DNA from: Thalassotalea loyana
Lineage (GTDB): Bacteria > Pseudomonadota > Gammaproteobacteria > Enterobacterales > Alteromonadaceae
Direction: 5' to 3'
Length of the DNA: 64,000 nt
Assembly: GCF_030161435.1 (NCBI RefSeq)
Contig: NZ_BSSV01000006.1
Coordinates: 124,001 to 188,000 of the forward strand
Positions 1 to 9,466 of this stretch are shown in pieces. Position 1 is the stretch's first letter, and each line of letters opens with the position of its first letter. Below the pieces are notes generated by a model, which saw only the letters and a program-made list of their open reading frames with translations, made no database searches and was not told where the DNA came from. A program made the position numbers and the translations under genes.

Positions 1-2
1 AG

Positions 3-296
3 AAGATTAAAACAGCGATAGGTGAACATCTCTCAATTTTGGCTGAGTATGGCGAAGCAATACCTCATGCAACAAACGTTGTTGATCTGCAAAATCAATT
101 TGCACAAAAGAATGTTTTACTTTGGGGAATGCACCAAGTGGACATAACGCCGTATCTTGGCAAAAGCCAGAAAATAAATGTTACGTTGCCAGAGTTACTT
201 ATTAGAAAAATAGATGATCGGGTTTCAGTTTCAACTGATTACCCTTCTCGCTCTGGTTTTATTGCCCAAGCTTGTATCAAAGAGTTGAACCAATAG
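3..296 (+). CDS. HicB-family antitoxin, 5'-truncated by window edge
   Basis: The reading frame is open from base 3 with no start codon before it, so the gene begins upstream of the window and only about the last 97 codons are visible. The visible part has the HicB layout: the end of a partly degraded RNase-H-like fold (LWGMHQVDITPYLGKS), then a ribbon-helix-helix segment (KINVTLPELLIRKIDDRV). HicB antitoxins normally neutralise the HicA mRNA interferase and bind their own promoter through this C-terminal domain. The hicA toxin would be expected just upstream and cannot be seen. No toxin gene lies downstream; the next gene is pepE. The family call is fairly secure; function in a toxin-antitoxin pair is inferred. 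Confidence 0.75.
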   Translation, partial: KIKTAIGEHLSILAEYGEAIPHATNVVDLQNQFAQKNVLLWGMHQVDITPYLGKSQKINVTLPELLIRKIDDRVSVSTDYPSRSGFIAQACIKELNQ

Positions 297-366
297 TTAG
301 GCCTGAGCATGTCATTCAAGGTTCAACCAAGTTAGAATATGAATGAAGTTAAAGATTGGAAAAGTT

Positions 367-1074
367 ATGACTAAAAAAAATTTATTGTTGCTAAGTAGCT
401 CACGCGTTGAAGACACACCATATTTAGATCATGCAAAAGAGATGATTGCTGAACACTTAGGACAGATCAAAGAAGTTATCTTTATTCCCTATGCTGGCGT
501 AACGATAACCTATGATGAATACAAGCAGATGGTGCAATCAGCACTAGAGGACAGCGGGATTACCATAAAAAGTATTCACGAATATGATAACCCTGTTGAT
601 GCTATACAAAATGCGCAAGCGATAGCTATCGGCGGCGGAAATACATTTAGATTATTGCACCAGTTATATGAGAACGGTCTAGTTCAGGCTATCCAAGATA
701 AAGTTGCTCATGGAACCCCATACATTGGCTGGAGCGCAGGCTCTAATGTCGCAGGTGCAACGATTCGAACGACAAATGACATGCCGATCATTGAGCCGCC
801 TAGCTTTAACGCATTAAACCTTGTTAACTTTCAGATTAACCCTCATTACACAGACTACACACCACCAGGTCACAATGGTGAAACGCGAGAACAACGACTA
901 CAAGAGTTTATGGTGTTAAATCCTACCACTCACATTGTTGGCATTGTTGAAGGTACTGCGATCAAAATGTCAGGCAATCAGATCAAACTGATTGGCGGGA
1001 AAGATGGTTTCTTGTTTTTAAATGGAGAGAAAACCAAAATTGCTGACGGTTACGACTTAACCGCCATCAACTAG
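367..1074 (+). CDS. pepE: Dipeptidase E (alpha-aspartyl dipeptidase), PepE
   Basis: A cytoplasmic serine peptidase of family S51 that hydrolyses dipeptides with N-terminal aspartate. From the ATG at 367 the protein has 235 residues, close to the enterobacterial enzyme. The nucleophile motif GWSAG places Ser at 123, and Asp138 (TTNDMP) and His160 (INPHYT) follow at the same spacings (15 and 22 residues) as the known Ser-Asp-His triad of Salmonella PepE. The frame can be read eight codons further upstream, but the ATG at 367 follows a GGA-containing ribosome site and matches family N-termini (MTKKNLLLLS). It converges on bioD with a 3-base gap, and no terminator hairpin is visible between them. 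Confidence 0.93.
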   Translation: MTKKNLLLLSSSRVEDTPYLDHAKEMIAEHLGQIKEVIFIPYAGVTITYDEYKQMVQSALEDSGITIKSIHEYDNPVDAIQNAQAIAIGGGNTFRLLHQLYENGLVQAIQDKVAHGTPYIGWSAGSNVAGATIRTTNDMPIIEPPSFNALNLVNFQINPHYTDYTPPGHNGETREQRLQEFMVLNPTTHIVGIVEGTAIKMSGNQIKLIGGKDGFLFLNGEKTKIADGYDLTAIN

Positions 1075-1077
1075 CAC

Positions 1078-1749
1078 TTATGCGTCAATTAGCTGCGTAA
1101 TAGACAATTGTTGCGCAGCATCTTCTACCGTTGCACAGTGTTCGACAACCCCTAAACACGGCGAATCAAACAACTGCCTTAATTCATTAAGATTTTCTGT
1201 TAAATACGGCATAGTATCGATACAGTTTGCAACCCAACCAATACATTCAAGTCCATCAGCCTTAATTGTTTCGTAGGTCAGTTGCGCGTGATTAAGACAA
1301 CCCAATTTCATATTTACGATCAATATGACTTTTTGGTCAGTCTGCTGAACAAATTCTGACATAAAACGACCTTCCCCCAACGGTAAACGCCACCCACCAG
1401 CTCCTTCAGTAACAATGTAGTCAGCCTTTTCACTTTTGAGCGTTTTGAATAACTGTGTAATTTGCTCTGGAGAGATCTTTTTACCTTGAGTGGACGCTGC
1501 AATATGTGGCGCGATAGGCTCTTCAAAGGCGATCGGATTTACCTGTTGAATAGTTTGATTGGCGTTGGCATATTCGCATAATAATCTTGCGTCTTCATTG
1601 ATCAATACACCATTTATATTTTCACAACCCGCAGAAACAGGCTTAAATGCTAATGTTTTTCCATGTTTTTGAAGCAAATGGACTAATGCACAACCCACAA
1701 AGGTTTTACCTGCATCAGTATCTGTTGCAGTAATAAAATATTTTTTCAT
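1078..1749 (-). CDS. bioD: Dethiobiotin synthetase BioD
   Basis: Catalyses ATP-dependent carboxylation and ring closure of 7,8-diaminononanoate to dethiobiotin, the penultimate step of biotin synthesis, in the cytoplasm. The 223-residue protein begins with the family P-loop (TDTDAGKT, Lys15) and carries the EGAGGW motif near residue 115 that contacts substrate. It is the last gene of the minus-strand run bioB-bioF-bioC-bioD, 6 bases after bioC, so it is almost certainly cotranscribed and under the BirA operator at 4844-4876. Nothing looks truncated. Confidence 0.95.
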   Translation of the reverse strand: MKKYFITATDTDAGKTFVGCALVHLLQKHGKTLAFKPVSAGCENINGVLINEDARLLCEYANANQTIQQVNPIAFEEPIAPHIAASTQGKKISPEQITQLFKTLKSEKADYIVTEGAGGWRLPLGEGRFMSEFVQQTDQKVILIVNMKLGCLNHAQLTYETIKADGLECIGWVANCIDTMPYLTENLNELRQLFDSPCLGVVEHCATVEDAAQQLSITQLIDA

Positions 1750-1755
1750 CGTTAT

Positions 1756-2541
1756 TTAATAATTTAACTTAACTAACATTGCAGAACACAATGCATATGT
1801 TGCTGGATAGATCCCTGAGGGCTCGCGAAAATCTTCATACGCTAGGGTCATCTTGCGCCACTTGTCTTTTCCTGCGAGGCCTTTGTTACTTTTATTGGGT
1901 ACATGATTGGCACCTAAGCCTTTCAATTCATGGGCTAAATGACGCACATTCTCATATTCAAGCGCGATATCTTGCTGTTTAACTTCAAGTAGATCAAAAT
2001 CAACTGATTCAATGTCATGAATTAAACTTTCCTTTGTTTTGAAGTCAATAACATGTTTCTCATCATCCACTTGAGCCCATGCTGATTTTAACTCAAACAA
2101 GGTTCCATCAACGAGTGTTGATACAATAAACAATCCGCCAGGCTTCAAAACACGCTTTATTTCGTTGAGTAAATCGATGAGTGGATTACACCATTGGATA
2201 ACTAAGTTTGAATACACAACGTCTAAGCTATTATCTAAAAACGGCAGTGACATTGCGTTAGCGTTAACCAAATGAATATCTTGATTACGATTTTCACTCG
2301 TATAGGCGAGCATATCTTTAGATAAATCTAAACCGATGACTGTCTCAAATCGTGTCGCTAAGATATCAGAGAAAAATCCTGTTCCACACCCTAAATCTAA
2401 CACGGTTAAGTCATGTCGATTTGGTAACCAGGGCAATAAATGTTTGCCAGAAAAGCGCTGAAGACGTGCCGAAACATCGTAAGAAGCTGAAGCTGACCCG
2501 AAATTTTGTGCGATTTTTTGTTGTTGATGCTTTAAAACCAC
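1756..2541 (-). CDS. bioC: Malonyl-ACP O-methyltransferase BioC
   Basis: SAM-dependent methyltransferase that methylates malonyl-ACP so that fatty-acid synthesis can build the pimeloyl chain for biotin. The 261-residue protein has the SAM-binding glycine motif VLDLGCGTG at about residues 47-55 and a typical class I methyltransferase fold order. The start is a GTG whose G is the last base of the bioF stop (TAGTG), a 1-base overlap implying translational coupling. It lies between bioF and bioD as in many gammaproteobacteria. The window holds no pimeloyl-ACP methyl ester esterase (bioH/bioG type), so that step must be encoded elsewhere. Confidence 0.93.
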   Translation of the reverse strand: MVLKHQQQKIAQNFGSASASYDVSARLQRFSGKHLLPWLPNRHDLTVLDLGCGTGFFSDILATRFETVIGLDLSKDMLAYTSENRNQDIHLVNANAMSLPFLDNSLDVVYSNLVIQWCNPLIDLLNEIKRVLKPGGLFIVSTLVDGTLFELKSAWAQVDDEKHVIDFKTKESLIHDIESVDFDLLEVKQQDIALEYENVRHLAHELKGLGANHVPNKSNKGLAGKDKWRKMTLAYEDFREPSGIYPATYALCSAMLVKLNY

Positions 2542-3689
2542 TACACCAAAGCCTTGTTAATTTCTTTTGCTAACCTAATGATATCCTTAACATTATGGTT
2601 CTCACATATAGTAACGCGTAACCTTGAAGTTCCCTTAGGTACCGTTGGAGGTCGTATCGCCGTTAGCCAAAATCCTGCCTCTGCCAATTGCTTACTAACC
2701 GTTAATGTTTTTTCTTCGTCACCAATAACAATTGCATGGATCGAACCATCTGTTGGTAGCAACGAAATACTTGAGTCTAGTTCATTTTTAAAAACTTGAC
2801 TCAAATCTTTGATTTTTTCTCTTCGCCAAGGTTCATTTTTTATTAACTCAATGCTTTGAATGGTTGCCCAAGCGGTAGCCGGAGAAATCGCTGTGCTGTA
2901 TATGTATTCACGCGAAAAATTAATGAGATACTCAAATAATGAATCGTCACAAGCGACGAAAGCGCCCTGTGTTGCGATGGCTTTACCAAAGGTTCCCATG
3001 GTAATATCGGTATCAATAAAGCTAGCCGCCCCTTGACCTTGCTCTCCCAACACACCGATTCCGTGTGCATCATCAATAAATACTTTTGCGTGTGCCTGTT
3101 GGGCAGCATTGGCGATTTCTTTTAATGGCGAGATATCTCCATCCATTGAGAAAATGCTTTCTGTGACAACTAATTTGTCATTCGACGAGGCCTGCAATAA
3201 CGTGCGTAAATGCGCTACGTTATTGTGTTTAAATCGATTAACTTTAATATCATCTTTTTTGCTGGATAAACGCGCACCATCAATTAATGAAGCATGGCTT
3301 AATTTATCTAAGAATAAACTCACACCATTATTTTTAATTGTCTGAAGCGAACCTAGATTGGCTGAAAAACCAGAACTAAATAACAGACATCGCTCTTTAT
3401 TTAGCCATTGGCAGATTGTTTCTTCTAGTTTTTGGTGAGCATAACCATAACCGGTGACTAAGGAAGAACTCGAACTACTCGCGCCAAAGCGCTTTGCTCC
3501 TTCTTCTAAGGCACGGTTTATTTGGGGGTGATTATTTAATCCCAGGTAATCATTACTTGAAAAATTAAGAAATCGCCTACCACCAACCTCAATCTGCTGG
3601 TCTTCAATTGTTCTGATTAAATTGCGACGCCTAAGAAGATTATCTTGACGTCGCTGTGCTAATGCATCTTTTACGAAACTAAAAGTCAA
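2541..3689 (-). CDS. bioF: 8-amino-7-oxononanoate synthase BioF
   Basis: PLP enzyme condensing pimeloyl-ACP with L-alanine to give 8-amino-7-oxononanoate. At 382 residues it has the usual alpha-oxoamine synthase length. Visible motifs are FSSNDYLGL (residues 43-51), the cofactor-ring Asp in FIDDAHGIGV (about 205-213) and the Schiff-base lysine in TFGKAIATQG (Lys236). It starts 11 bases after bioB ends and overlaps bioC by one base, so it is a central gene of the biotin operon. Confidence 0.95.
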   Translation of the reverse strand: MTFSFVKDALAQRRQDNLLRRRNLIRTIEDQQIEVGGRRFLNFSSNDYLGLNNHPQINRALEEGAKRFGASSSSSSLVTGYGYAHQKLEETICQWLNKERCLLFSSGFSANLGSLQTIKNNGVSLFLDKLSHASLIDGARLSSKKDDIKVNRFKHNNVAHLRTLLQASSNDKLVVTESIFSMDGDISPLKEIANAAQQAHAKVFIDDAHGIGVLGEQGQGAASFIDTDITMGTFGKAIATQGAFVACDDSLFEYLINFSREYIYSTAISPATAWATIQSIELIKNEPWRREKIKDLSQVFKNELDSSISLLPTDGSIHAIVIGDEEKTLTVSKQLAEAGFWLTAIRPPTVPKGTSRLRVTICENHNVKDIIRLAKEINKALV

Positions 3690-3700
3690 AGTTAGTCCGA

Positions 3701-4789
3701 TTATTCTGCATTATAAAATAAGTCAGTATTTTGATTATCGACTATCTTCGCATGTATTTGAGCAGACTCTTGCTCTTCAGACTCGATACCATCAACCGTT
3801 TCAGTATTAATACCTAATTTGTTAAATAATGCGATATCTTTGTTTGCTTCTGGGTTACCCGTTGTTAGCAATTTACAACCGTAAAAAATTGAGTTTGCGC
3901 CCGCCAAAAAGCACATTGATTGCATTTGCTCATTCATTGCTTCGCGACCAGCAGATAAACGGACATGGCTTTTAGGCATCATAATACGTGCCACGGCAAT
4001 GTTCTTGATAAATTCAAAATGATCTAAATCTTCAACATCTGCTAACGGTGTACCTTCAATCTTCACGAGCATGTTCATAGGCACACTATCAGGGTGTTTT
4101 GGCAGGTTGGCTAATTGAACAAGTAATGAAGTACGATCTTTAGCTTTTTCGCCTAAACCTAAAATACCGCCACTACATACCTTCATGCCTGAATTTCTGA
4201 CGTTTTCAAGTGTGTCTAAACGATCCTGGAACGTACGTGTCGTAATAATTGAGTTGTAATGCTCTGGTGACGTATCTAAATTGTGATTGTAATAATCTAG
4301 CCCTGCTTTGCTCAACTCATCAGCCTGATCTTTTGATAACATCCCCAACGTCATACAGGTTTCAAGGCCCATTGCCTTCACGCCTTTTACCATCTCTTTT
4401 ACGTATGGCATATCGCGCTCTTTAGGATTACGCCATGCTGCGCCCATACAAAAACGAGTTGATCCTTGATCCTTTGCAATTTTGGCGGCTTCAAGTACCT
4501 TCTCTACTTCAAGCAAACGTTCTTTTTCAATATCTGTTTTATAACGAGCACTTTGAGAACAGTACTTACAATCTTCTGGGCAAGCACCTGTTTTTATCGA
4601 TAACAAAGTACTTACTTGAACTTCGTTAGGGTTAAAGTTTTGACGATGCACCATTTGGGCATAAAACATAAGATCATTGAACGGTAAATCAAACAACGCA
4701 TTCACTTCGTCGTTTGTCCAATTATTGCGGATCGCACCAACTTCAAAGTTTAATGGTGATGCTATTGCTTGAGTATTTAACTGCGACAT
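3701..4789 (-). CDS. bioB: Biotin synthase BioB (radical SAM)
   Basis: Radical SAM enzyme that inserts sulfur into dethiobiotin to form biotin. The [4Fe-4S] ligands appear as CPEDCKYC (Cys70, 74, 77 counting from the chosen start). I chose the ATG at 4789 (362 residues) over an in-frame TTG three codons upstream because it follows a GAGAAG ribosome site and gives the normal N-terminus MSQLNT. First gene of bioBFCD, divergent from bioA. Its predicted -35 hexamer lies inside the left half of the BirA-type operator, which suggests repression by biotinyl-adenylate-bound BirA. Confidence 0.96.
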   Translation of the reverse strand: MSQLNTQAIASPLNFEVGAIRNNWTNDEVNALFDLPFNDLMFYAQMVHRQNFNPNEVQVSTLLSIKTGACPEDCKYCSQSARYKTDIEKERLLEVEKVLEAAKIAKDQGSTRFCMGAAWRNPKERDMPYVKEMVKGVKAMGLETCMTLGMLSKDQADELSKAGLDYYNHNLDTSPEHYNSIITTRTFQDRLDTLENVRNSGMKVCSGGILGLGEKAKDRTSLLVQLANLPKHPDSVPMNMLVKIEGTPLADVEDLDHFEFIKNIAVARIMMPKSHVRLSAGREAMNEQMQSMCFLAGANSIFYGCKLLTTGNPEANKDIALFNKLGINTETVDGIESEEQESAQIHAKIVDNQNTDLFYNAE

Positions 4790-4822
4790 TCTTCTCAATT
4801 GTAATCATTTTAGTTTGGGGTT

Positions 4823-4850
4823 AGTCTACCGACCAAATATCTATTGTCAA
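4823..4850 (-). promoter_or_regulatory. Predicted sigma70 promoter of bioBFCD
   Basis: Read on the minus strand there is a perfect -35 TTGACA (bases 4845-4850), a 16-base spacer and a -10-like TAGACT (4823-4828, 4 of 6 matches). The bioB ATG at 4789 lies about 34 bases beyond. The -35 box falls within the left half-site of the BirA-like operator, so repressor binding would cover it. Prediction by eye only. Confidence 0.6.
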
Positions 4851-4876
4851 CGCAGACCAGAACCACAGGTTTACAA
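4844..4876. promoter_or_regulatory. BirA-type biotin operator between bioB and bioA
   Basis: The half-sites TTGTCAACG (4844-4852) and GGTTTACAA (4868-4876) are separated by 15 bases. They form an inverted repeat matching 7 of 9 positions and fit the known BirA operator pattern TTGTAAACC-N15-GGTTTACAA. The right half-site abuts the bioA ATG at 4877 and contains its ribosome-binding bases; the left half contains the bioB -35. BirA regulation is established for such sites in enterobacteria; the assignment here rests on the pattern and position. Confidence 0.82.
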
Positions 4877-6175
4877 ATGAGTATTAATTATACAGATCTT
4901 TTGGAATTCGATAAAAATCACATCTGGCATCCCTACACTTCAATGACAAAGCCCTTGCCTTCGTACTTTGTTAAAAGTGCTCATGGTGTTGAGTTAACAC
5001 TTAGTGGCGATCAAAGTGTAATTGATGGTATGTCGTCATGGTGGGCTGTAATTCACGGGTATAATAATGAGATTCTAAACAATGCCTTGATTGCTCAGAG
5101 TCAAAGTATGAGCCACGTGATGTTTGGTGGTATTACGCACCAAAGTGCCATCGAACTGTCGCAAAAACTTGTTGCCCTTACGCCTAATAACTTAACAAAG
5201 GTATTTATTAGTGATTCTGGCTCTGTGTCAGTAGAAGTCGCATTAAAGATGGCAATACAATACTGGCATTCGAAAGGACTACCTGAAAAATCAAAATTGC
5301 TTACTGTTAAAAATGGCTATCATGGTGATACATTTGCAGCCATGTCGGTTTGTGATCCCGTCAATGGCATGCATACCATTTTTGAGAAAGTACTTGCCAA
5401 AAACTACTTTGCGCCTGCGCCATTAACGCGCTTCGGTGATGAATGGAATGAGCGTGATACCGCGTTGTTAAATGAGTTCTTCGCCAATCATCATAGCGAG
5501 CTCGCTGCTTTTATCATAGAGCCAATCGTGCAAGGTGCCGGCGGCATGAGGATTTATCATCCTCAATACTTAAAAGAAGCCAAGGCACTATGTGAGAAAT
5601 ACAACGTATTATTTATTGCTGATGAAATAGCAACAGGTTTCGGTCGCACGGGTAAACTTTTCGCTTGTGAATGGGCAGATATTAAACCTGATATTTTATG
5701 TTTGGGTAAGGCGTTAACGGGCGGGTACATGTCCCTTGCTGCAACACTAACTACAGAGGATGTTGCTCACGTTATCTCACAAGGTGACGCAGGTTGTTTT
5801 ATGCATGGTCCAACGTTTATGGCAAATCCTTTAGCTTGTGCCGTCGCGAATGCTTCGCTATCGATTTTACAAACAGGAAAATGGCAACAGCAAGTCAACC
5901 GCATAGAACAACAGCTAATTAAACAGTTGCTACCGCTATCCAATCATCATCGAGTAGCAGATACTCGTGTCCTCGGTGCAATAGGCGTAGTTGAAGCTAA
6001 GCAAGCAGTCAATGTTGCTAACATTCAAAAACGATTTGTTGATATGGGCGTTTGGATTCGACCTTTTGGCAAACTAATTTATATTATGCCGCCTTATATC
6101 ATGTCTGAAAGCGACCTTAGTCAATTGATCGAGGCAATTTCAACCGTACTTAATGAAGATAACTGCTTCGTTTAG
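4877..6175 (+). CDS. bioA: Adenosylmethionine-8-amino-7-oxononanoate aminotransferase BioA
   Basis: PLP transaminase that uses S-adenosylmethionine as amino donor to make 7,8-diaminononanoate from the BioF product. The start at 4877 gives 432 residues; a TTG 33 bases upstream is in frame but lies inside the operator. Motifs seen: the substrate-contacting HIWHPYTSM near the N-terminus, SWWAVIHGY, NGYHGDTFAA, the cofactor Asp in ADEIATGFGRTG and the Schiff-base Lys in LGKALTGGY. Transcribed away from bioB; AGG within the right BirA half-site is the only Shine-Dalgarno-like sequence, so repressor binding would sit on the translation start region. Confidence 0.95.
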   Translation: MSINYTDLLEFDKNHIWHPYTSMTKPLPSYFVKSAHGVELTLSGDQSVIDGMSSWWAVIHGYNNEILNNALIAQSQSMSHVMFGGITHQSAIELSQKLVALTPNNLTKVFISDSGSVSVEVALKMAIQYWHSKGLPEKSKLLTVKNGYHGDTFAAMSVCDPVNGMHTIFEKVLAKNYFAPAPLTRFGDEWNERDTALLNEFFANHHSELAAFIIEPIVQGAGGMRIYHPQYLKEAKALCEKYNVLFIADEIATGFGRTGKLFACEWADIKPDILCLGKALTGGYMSLAATLTTEDVAHVISQGDAGCFMHGPTFMANPLACAVANASLSILQTGKWQQQVNRIEQQLIKQLLPLSNHHRVADTRVLGAIGVVEAKQAVNVANIQKRFVDMGVWIRPFGKLIYIMPPYIMSESDLSQLIEAISTVLNEDNCFV

Positions 6176-6176
6176 T

Positions 6177-6539
6177 TTATCTCACATTTAAAAAGAGATA
6201 AGTCACCCAAGCAACGATAATAACCAGCAGAAGTTTTACGTAAAAGCTTCTGTTGTCAGTTGCTCGCCTCGCACGGAAGCGATTAACAATAATAGAGATA
6301 TAACTGATCAGCGCTGCGCACCACAATGTTATATAAAGGTAGTTAGTCAGTGGTTTAATCCAAAACTTCCTCACTTCAAGATCATGATAACGCACTAGGC
6401 CAAAATCAGTTTCTGGCGCGGCATAATGAGAAACGATAAGCGCAACAATAAAAAGAGACCATGCAATTATTGTCAGAGCCCGCGCAATTTTTACCCAAAA
6501 ATCGACTTCTTTTCTGCGTTCTTCACCTTGCCAGGCCAT
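6177..6539 (-). CDS. Small membrane protein of unknown function
   Basis: A 120-residue protein with a charged N-terminus (MAWQGEERRKE) and three hydrophobic stretches, at about residues 20-40, 66-88 and 100-117, separated by a polar loop rich in charged residues. The ATG follows a good AGGAAG ribosome site, which supports it being real. It converges on bioA with a 1-base gap. I do not recognise a family, and no catalytic motif is visible. It is likely an inner-membrane protein; function unknown. Confidence 0.7.
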   Translation of the reverse strand: MAWQGEERRKEVDFWVKIARALTIIAWSLFIVALIVSHYAAPETDFGLVRYHDLEVRKFWIKPLTNYLYITLWCAALISYISIIVNRFRARRATDNRSFYVKLLLVIIVAWVTYLFLNVR

Positions 6540-6676
6540 AAACTTCCTTTATTTGTTTTATTTTTTATTATTATCCAACAAATTTAACAACTTTTACTTG
6601 TTAAACGCAATCGCCGAGGTAACATATCCCTCTTATTTTAAGAAGTAAATTAATTTCAATAGTAAAGAGGTCATCA

Positions 6677-8077
6677 ATGTCAGTTATTTCAATTACTGAT
6701 GTCTTAGCAGGTAAGTTTCCTGTAGGCGAATCTATCAGCGTTCACGGCTGGATTAGAACTCGTCGTGATTCAAAAGCTGGAATATCATTTCTAGCTATCC
6801 ACGACGGCTCATGTTTTGACGCAATTCAAGCAATCGTGCCTAATGACCTAAATAATTACGAATCAGAAGTACAGAAACTAACAACTGGCTGCTCTGTAAA
6901 AGTAACAGGTACATTAGTTGAATCACCTGGCCAAGGCCAAGCATTTGAAATTCAAGCGACTGCGGTAGAAGTACTTGGTTTTGTTGAAGACCCAGATACC
7001 TACCCTATGGCAGCCAAACGTCATAGCTTAGAGTTTTTACGTGAACAAGGTCACCTTCGTGCTCGCACAAATATTGGTGGTGCAGTAACTCGTGTCCGTA
7101 ATACACTTGCGCAAGCATTACATCGTTTTTTCCACGAGAAAGGTTATTACTGGATCAGCACACCATTAATTACAGGTAGTGATTGTGAAGGTGCTGGTGA
7201 GATGTTCCGTGTAAGTACGCTAGATCTTGAAAACCTGCCACGCGACGACAAAGGCGCAATCGATTTTACTGAAGACTTTTTCGGTAAAGAAACCTTTCTA
7301 ACAGTATCTGGTCAGTTAAACGTTGAAACTTATGCATGTGCCCTTTCTAAGGTTTACACATTTGGCCCAACGTTCCGAGCAGAGAACTCAAACACGTCTC
7401 GCCACCTAGCTGAATTTTGGATGGTTGAGCCTGAAATCGCATTTGCACATTTATCGGATGCTGCTGACTTAGCTGAAGAAATGCTTAAATACGTTTTAAA
7501 AGCTGTTTTAGAAGAGCGTCCAGACGATATGGCTTTCTTCCAACAACGTGTTGACAAAACAGTGTTAGATCGTTTGAACAACGTTATCAATTCTGATTTC
7601 GTTCGCATGGATTACACAGACGCGATTGAGATTTTACAAAACTGTGGCAAGAAGTTTGAAAACCCTGTGTCTTGGGGCGTTGATTTAAACTCTGAACACG
7701 AACGTTATTTAGCTGAAGAGCATGTTGGTGGCCCAGTAGTATTACAAAATTACCCGAAAGATATTAAATCGTTTTATATGCGTTTAAATGACGATGGCAA
7801 AACTGTTGCAGCGATGGATATTCTTGCGCCGGGTATTGGTGAAATCATTGGTGGTAGTGAGCGTGAAGAGCGTTTAGATGTGCTTGATAAGCGTTTAGCA
7901 GAAATGAACTTAGATCCAGTTGACTACGGTTGGTACCGTGACTTGCGTCGCTACGGCACAGTACCACACTCTGGCTTTGGTTTAGGTTTTGAGCGTCTTG
8001 TAGCATACGCAACGGGTATTGGTAACATTCGTGATACTATCCCGTTCCCACGCGCACCGAAAACAGCTGCATTCTAA
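6677..8077 (+). CDS. asnS: Asparaginyl-tRNA synthetase
   Basis: Class II aminoacyl-tRNA synthetase charging tRNA-Asn. Its 466 residues equal the E. coli length. An N-terminal OB-fold anticodon-binding domain occupies about residues 1-110 ([13 protein letters not shown]), followed by the catalytic domain with motif 2 ([15 protein letters not shown]) and motif 3 ([12 protein letters not shown] near the C-terminus). The ATG follows AGAGG at a good distance. It is a stand-alone housekeeping gene ending at a strong intrinsic terminator. Confidence 0.97.
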   Translation: MSVISITDVLAGKFPVGESISVHGWIRTRRDSKAGISFLAIHDGSCFDAIQAIVPNDLNNYESEVQKLTTGCSVKVTGTLVESPGQGQAFEIQATAVEVLGFVEDPDTYPMAAKRHSLEFLREQGHLRARTNIGGAVTRVRNTLAQALHRFFHEKGYYWISTPLITGSDCEGAGEMFRVSTLDLENLPRDDKGAIDFTEDFFGKETFLTVSGQLNVETYACALSKVYTFGPTFRAENSNTSRHLAEFWMVEPEIAFAHLSDAADLAEEMLKYVLKAVLEERPDDMAFFQQRVDKTVLDRLNNVINSDFVRMDYTDAIEILQNCGKKFENPVSWGVDLNSEHERYLAEEHVGGPVVLQNYPKDIKSFYMRLNDDGKTVAAMDILAPGIGEIIGGSEREERLDVLDKRLAEMNLDPVDYGWYRDLRRYGTVPHSGFGLGFERLVAYATGIGNIRDTIPFPRAPKTAAF

Positions 8078-8092
8078 TCTAAGAGATTACAC

Positions 8093-8121
8093 AAAAAACC
8101 CGCTAATTAGCGGGTTTTTTT
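8093..8121. terminator. Intrinsic terminator after asnS, bidirectional
   Basis: The palindrome CCCGCTAATTAGCGGG (8099-8114) is preceded by six A and followed by seven T, so it can stop transcripts from asnS and from the opposing side, where the nitroreductase gene ends 18 bases beyond. Confidence 0.9.
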
Positions 8122-8138
8122 ATGAAGTTTTTATATGT

Positions 8139-8690
8139 TTAGAAGAATGTCACATGATCATCAAATGGTTTTTCAGGCTTGGTTGGTAGCTGTTTTGTTG
8201 GTGTACCAATATATAAAAAACCAGCAATGTCTTCTTCAATCGATATATTAAGTCCACGCTTAACATCTTCATTAAATGCCAAATCCCCTGTTCTCCACAT
8301 AGCGCCAAACCCTAGAGCATATGCAGCCATTTGCATCGCATGAGCCGCGCAACCAGCAGAAATTAATTGCTCTTTATATGGCACTTTCTCATGTTGTTGG
8401 TATTTAGTTGAGATAACAATGATCATGGGCGCCCTAAATGGCATTTTTGACGTTTTTTGAAGTTTTGCTTCATCTGTAACGCCTTGTGCTTTAACCGCGT
8501 CAACAAAAACATTCGCTAATGTAGCAAGAGCTTCGCCTTGAACCACAGTAAAATGCCAAGGGATAAGGCCAGCATGATCAGGAACGCGCATTCCTGCTTT
8601 AATAATATTAGTGAAGTCATCACCTACAGGCGCAGGTGCAGCTAATGCAGGGTTTGACTGACGATTAAGTAACAGCTCAATACTTTCCAT
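8139..8690 (-). CDS. YdjA-type nitroreductase family protein
   Basis: A 183-residue FMN-dependent oxidoreductase of the small nitroreductase family, very like E. coli YdjA in length and pattern: MESIELLLNRQS at the N-terminus, RVPDHAGLIPWHF (FMN contacts), a central helix with GCAAHAMQMAAYALGFG, and the IGTPTKQLP segment. These enzymes are homodimers that use NAD(P)H to reduce nitro or quinone compounds; the physiological substrate is not known. It is monocistronic between the asnS terminator and the DoxX-like gene. Confidence 0.9.
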   Translation of the reverse strand: MESIELLLNRQSNPALAAPAPVGDDFTNIIKAGMRVPDHAGLIPWHFTVVQGEALATLANVFVDAVKAQGVTDEAKLQKTSKMPFRAPMIIVISTKYQQHEKVPYKEQLISAGCAAHAMQMAAYALGFGAMWRTGDLAFNEDVKRGLNISIEEDIAGFLYIGTPTKQLPTKPEKPFDDHVTFF

Positions 8691-8770
8691 GATAATTCAA
8701 ATTTTTGGTCATTATTTAAAAGCTAGTTTACTTAAAAATAATGACCAAAGAAAATACTCAGGCTAAAAAA

Positions 8771-9466
8771 CTAGGATAAATTATCGCTTTCTTTTTTAAT
8801 CAGGCGAGCATTGATGAAATGGTCAATACTTGTAAAACGTCCCGCACCAATAAAAAACAACGCTAGCAGCATAATAAAATACGTTACTGAGAACTCGATA
8901 CCATTGTTTAGCACAACAATGTTACCCGTTTCGTACAACCAATCAGTGTTGCCATTTTCTTCCAGTAAGTTTTTCATTATTGATAATCGACGAGAAGCTT
9001 CTTCTGAGTTTTCTAAACTTGCTTTCGCCGCATCGATACCAACCCAATCTAGTACTTTTGCAGGGCTTGTATCTGGGTTTGTCGGTGTTACTGCAAACCA
9101 GCCGTGTTGCAAATGAACCGTTGTAGCAGCGACAAACATAGTAAACATCAATGGAATTGAAATTAAACGAGTAAAAAGGCCGACAATTAACAACCAACCA
9201 CCCAGGAATTCAGTCCATGCAGCTAAGTTAGCAAGTAAGGTTGGAAATGGTAAACCAAGACCCCAATCAGGGTTACCAAACCAAGCAACGATATTCGGGT
9301 CAGCCGCTAAGCTAGCAATGCCAGTGACGTCTGGATTGCCTAATTGTAATTTACTGTAGCCAGCGATGATAAAAACCGGCGCTAAGTACAATCGAATTAA
9401 TAATGCAGGAATTCCGTCAAAACACGGAAGCTTGTCGATAAAATTTTTATATAAAGAAATCATCAT
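8771..9466 (-). CDS. DoxX-family membrane protein, HvfX-like
   Basis: A 231-residue inner-membrane protein with four to five hydrophobic segments. The pattern RLYLAPVFIIAGYSK, WFGNPDWGLGLPFP and LGGWLLIVGLFTRLISIPLM matches the DoxX subgroup now called HvfX, associated with copper-binding RiPP (bufferin-type) maturation clusters. A polar insert of about 70 residues (about 130-195) sits before the last membrane pair. No hvfA precursor and no hvfB or hvfC gene is adjacent, so any RiPP role is doubtful and it may act in redox or membrane homeostasis. The start is one of two tandem ATGs (9466 or 9463). Divergent from sppA. Confidence 0.8.
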   Translation of the reverse strand: MMISLYKNFIDKLPCFDGIPALLIRLYLAPVFIIAGYSKLQLGNPDVTGIASLAADPNIVAWFGNPDWGLGLPFPTLLANLAAWTEFLGGWLLIVGLFTRLISIPLMFTMFVAATTVHLQHGWFAVTPTNPDTSPAKVLDWVGIDAAKASLENSEEASRRLSIMKNLLEENGNTDWLYETGNIVVLNNGIEFSVTYFIMLLALFFIGAGRFTSIDHFINARLIKKESDNLS

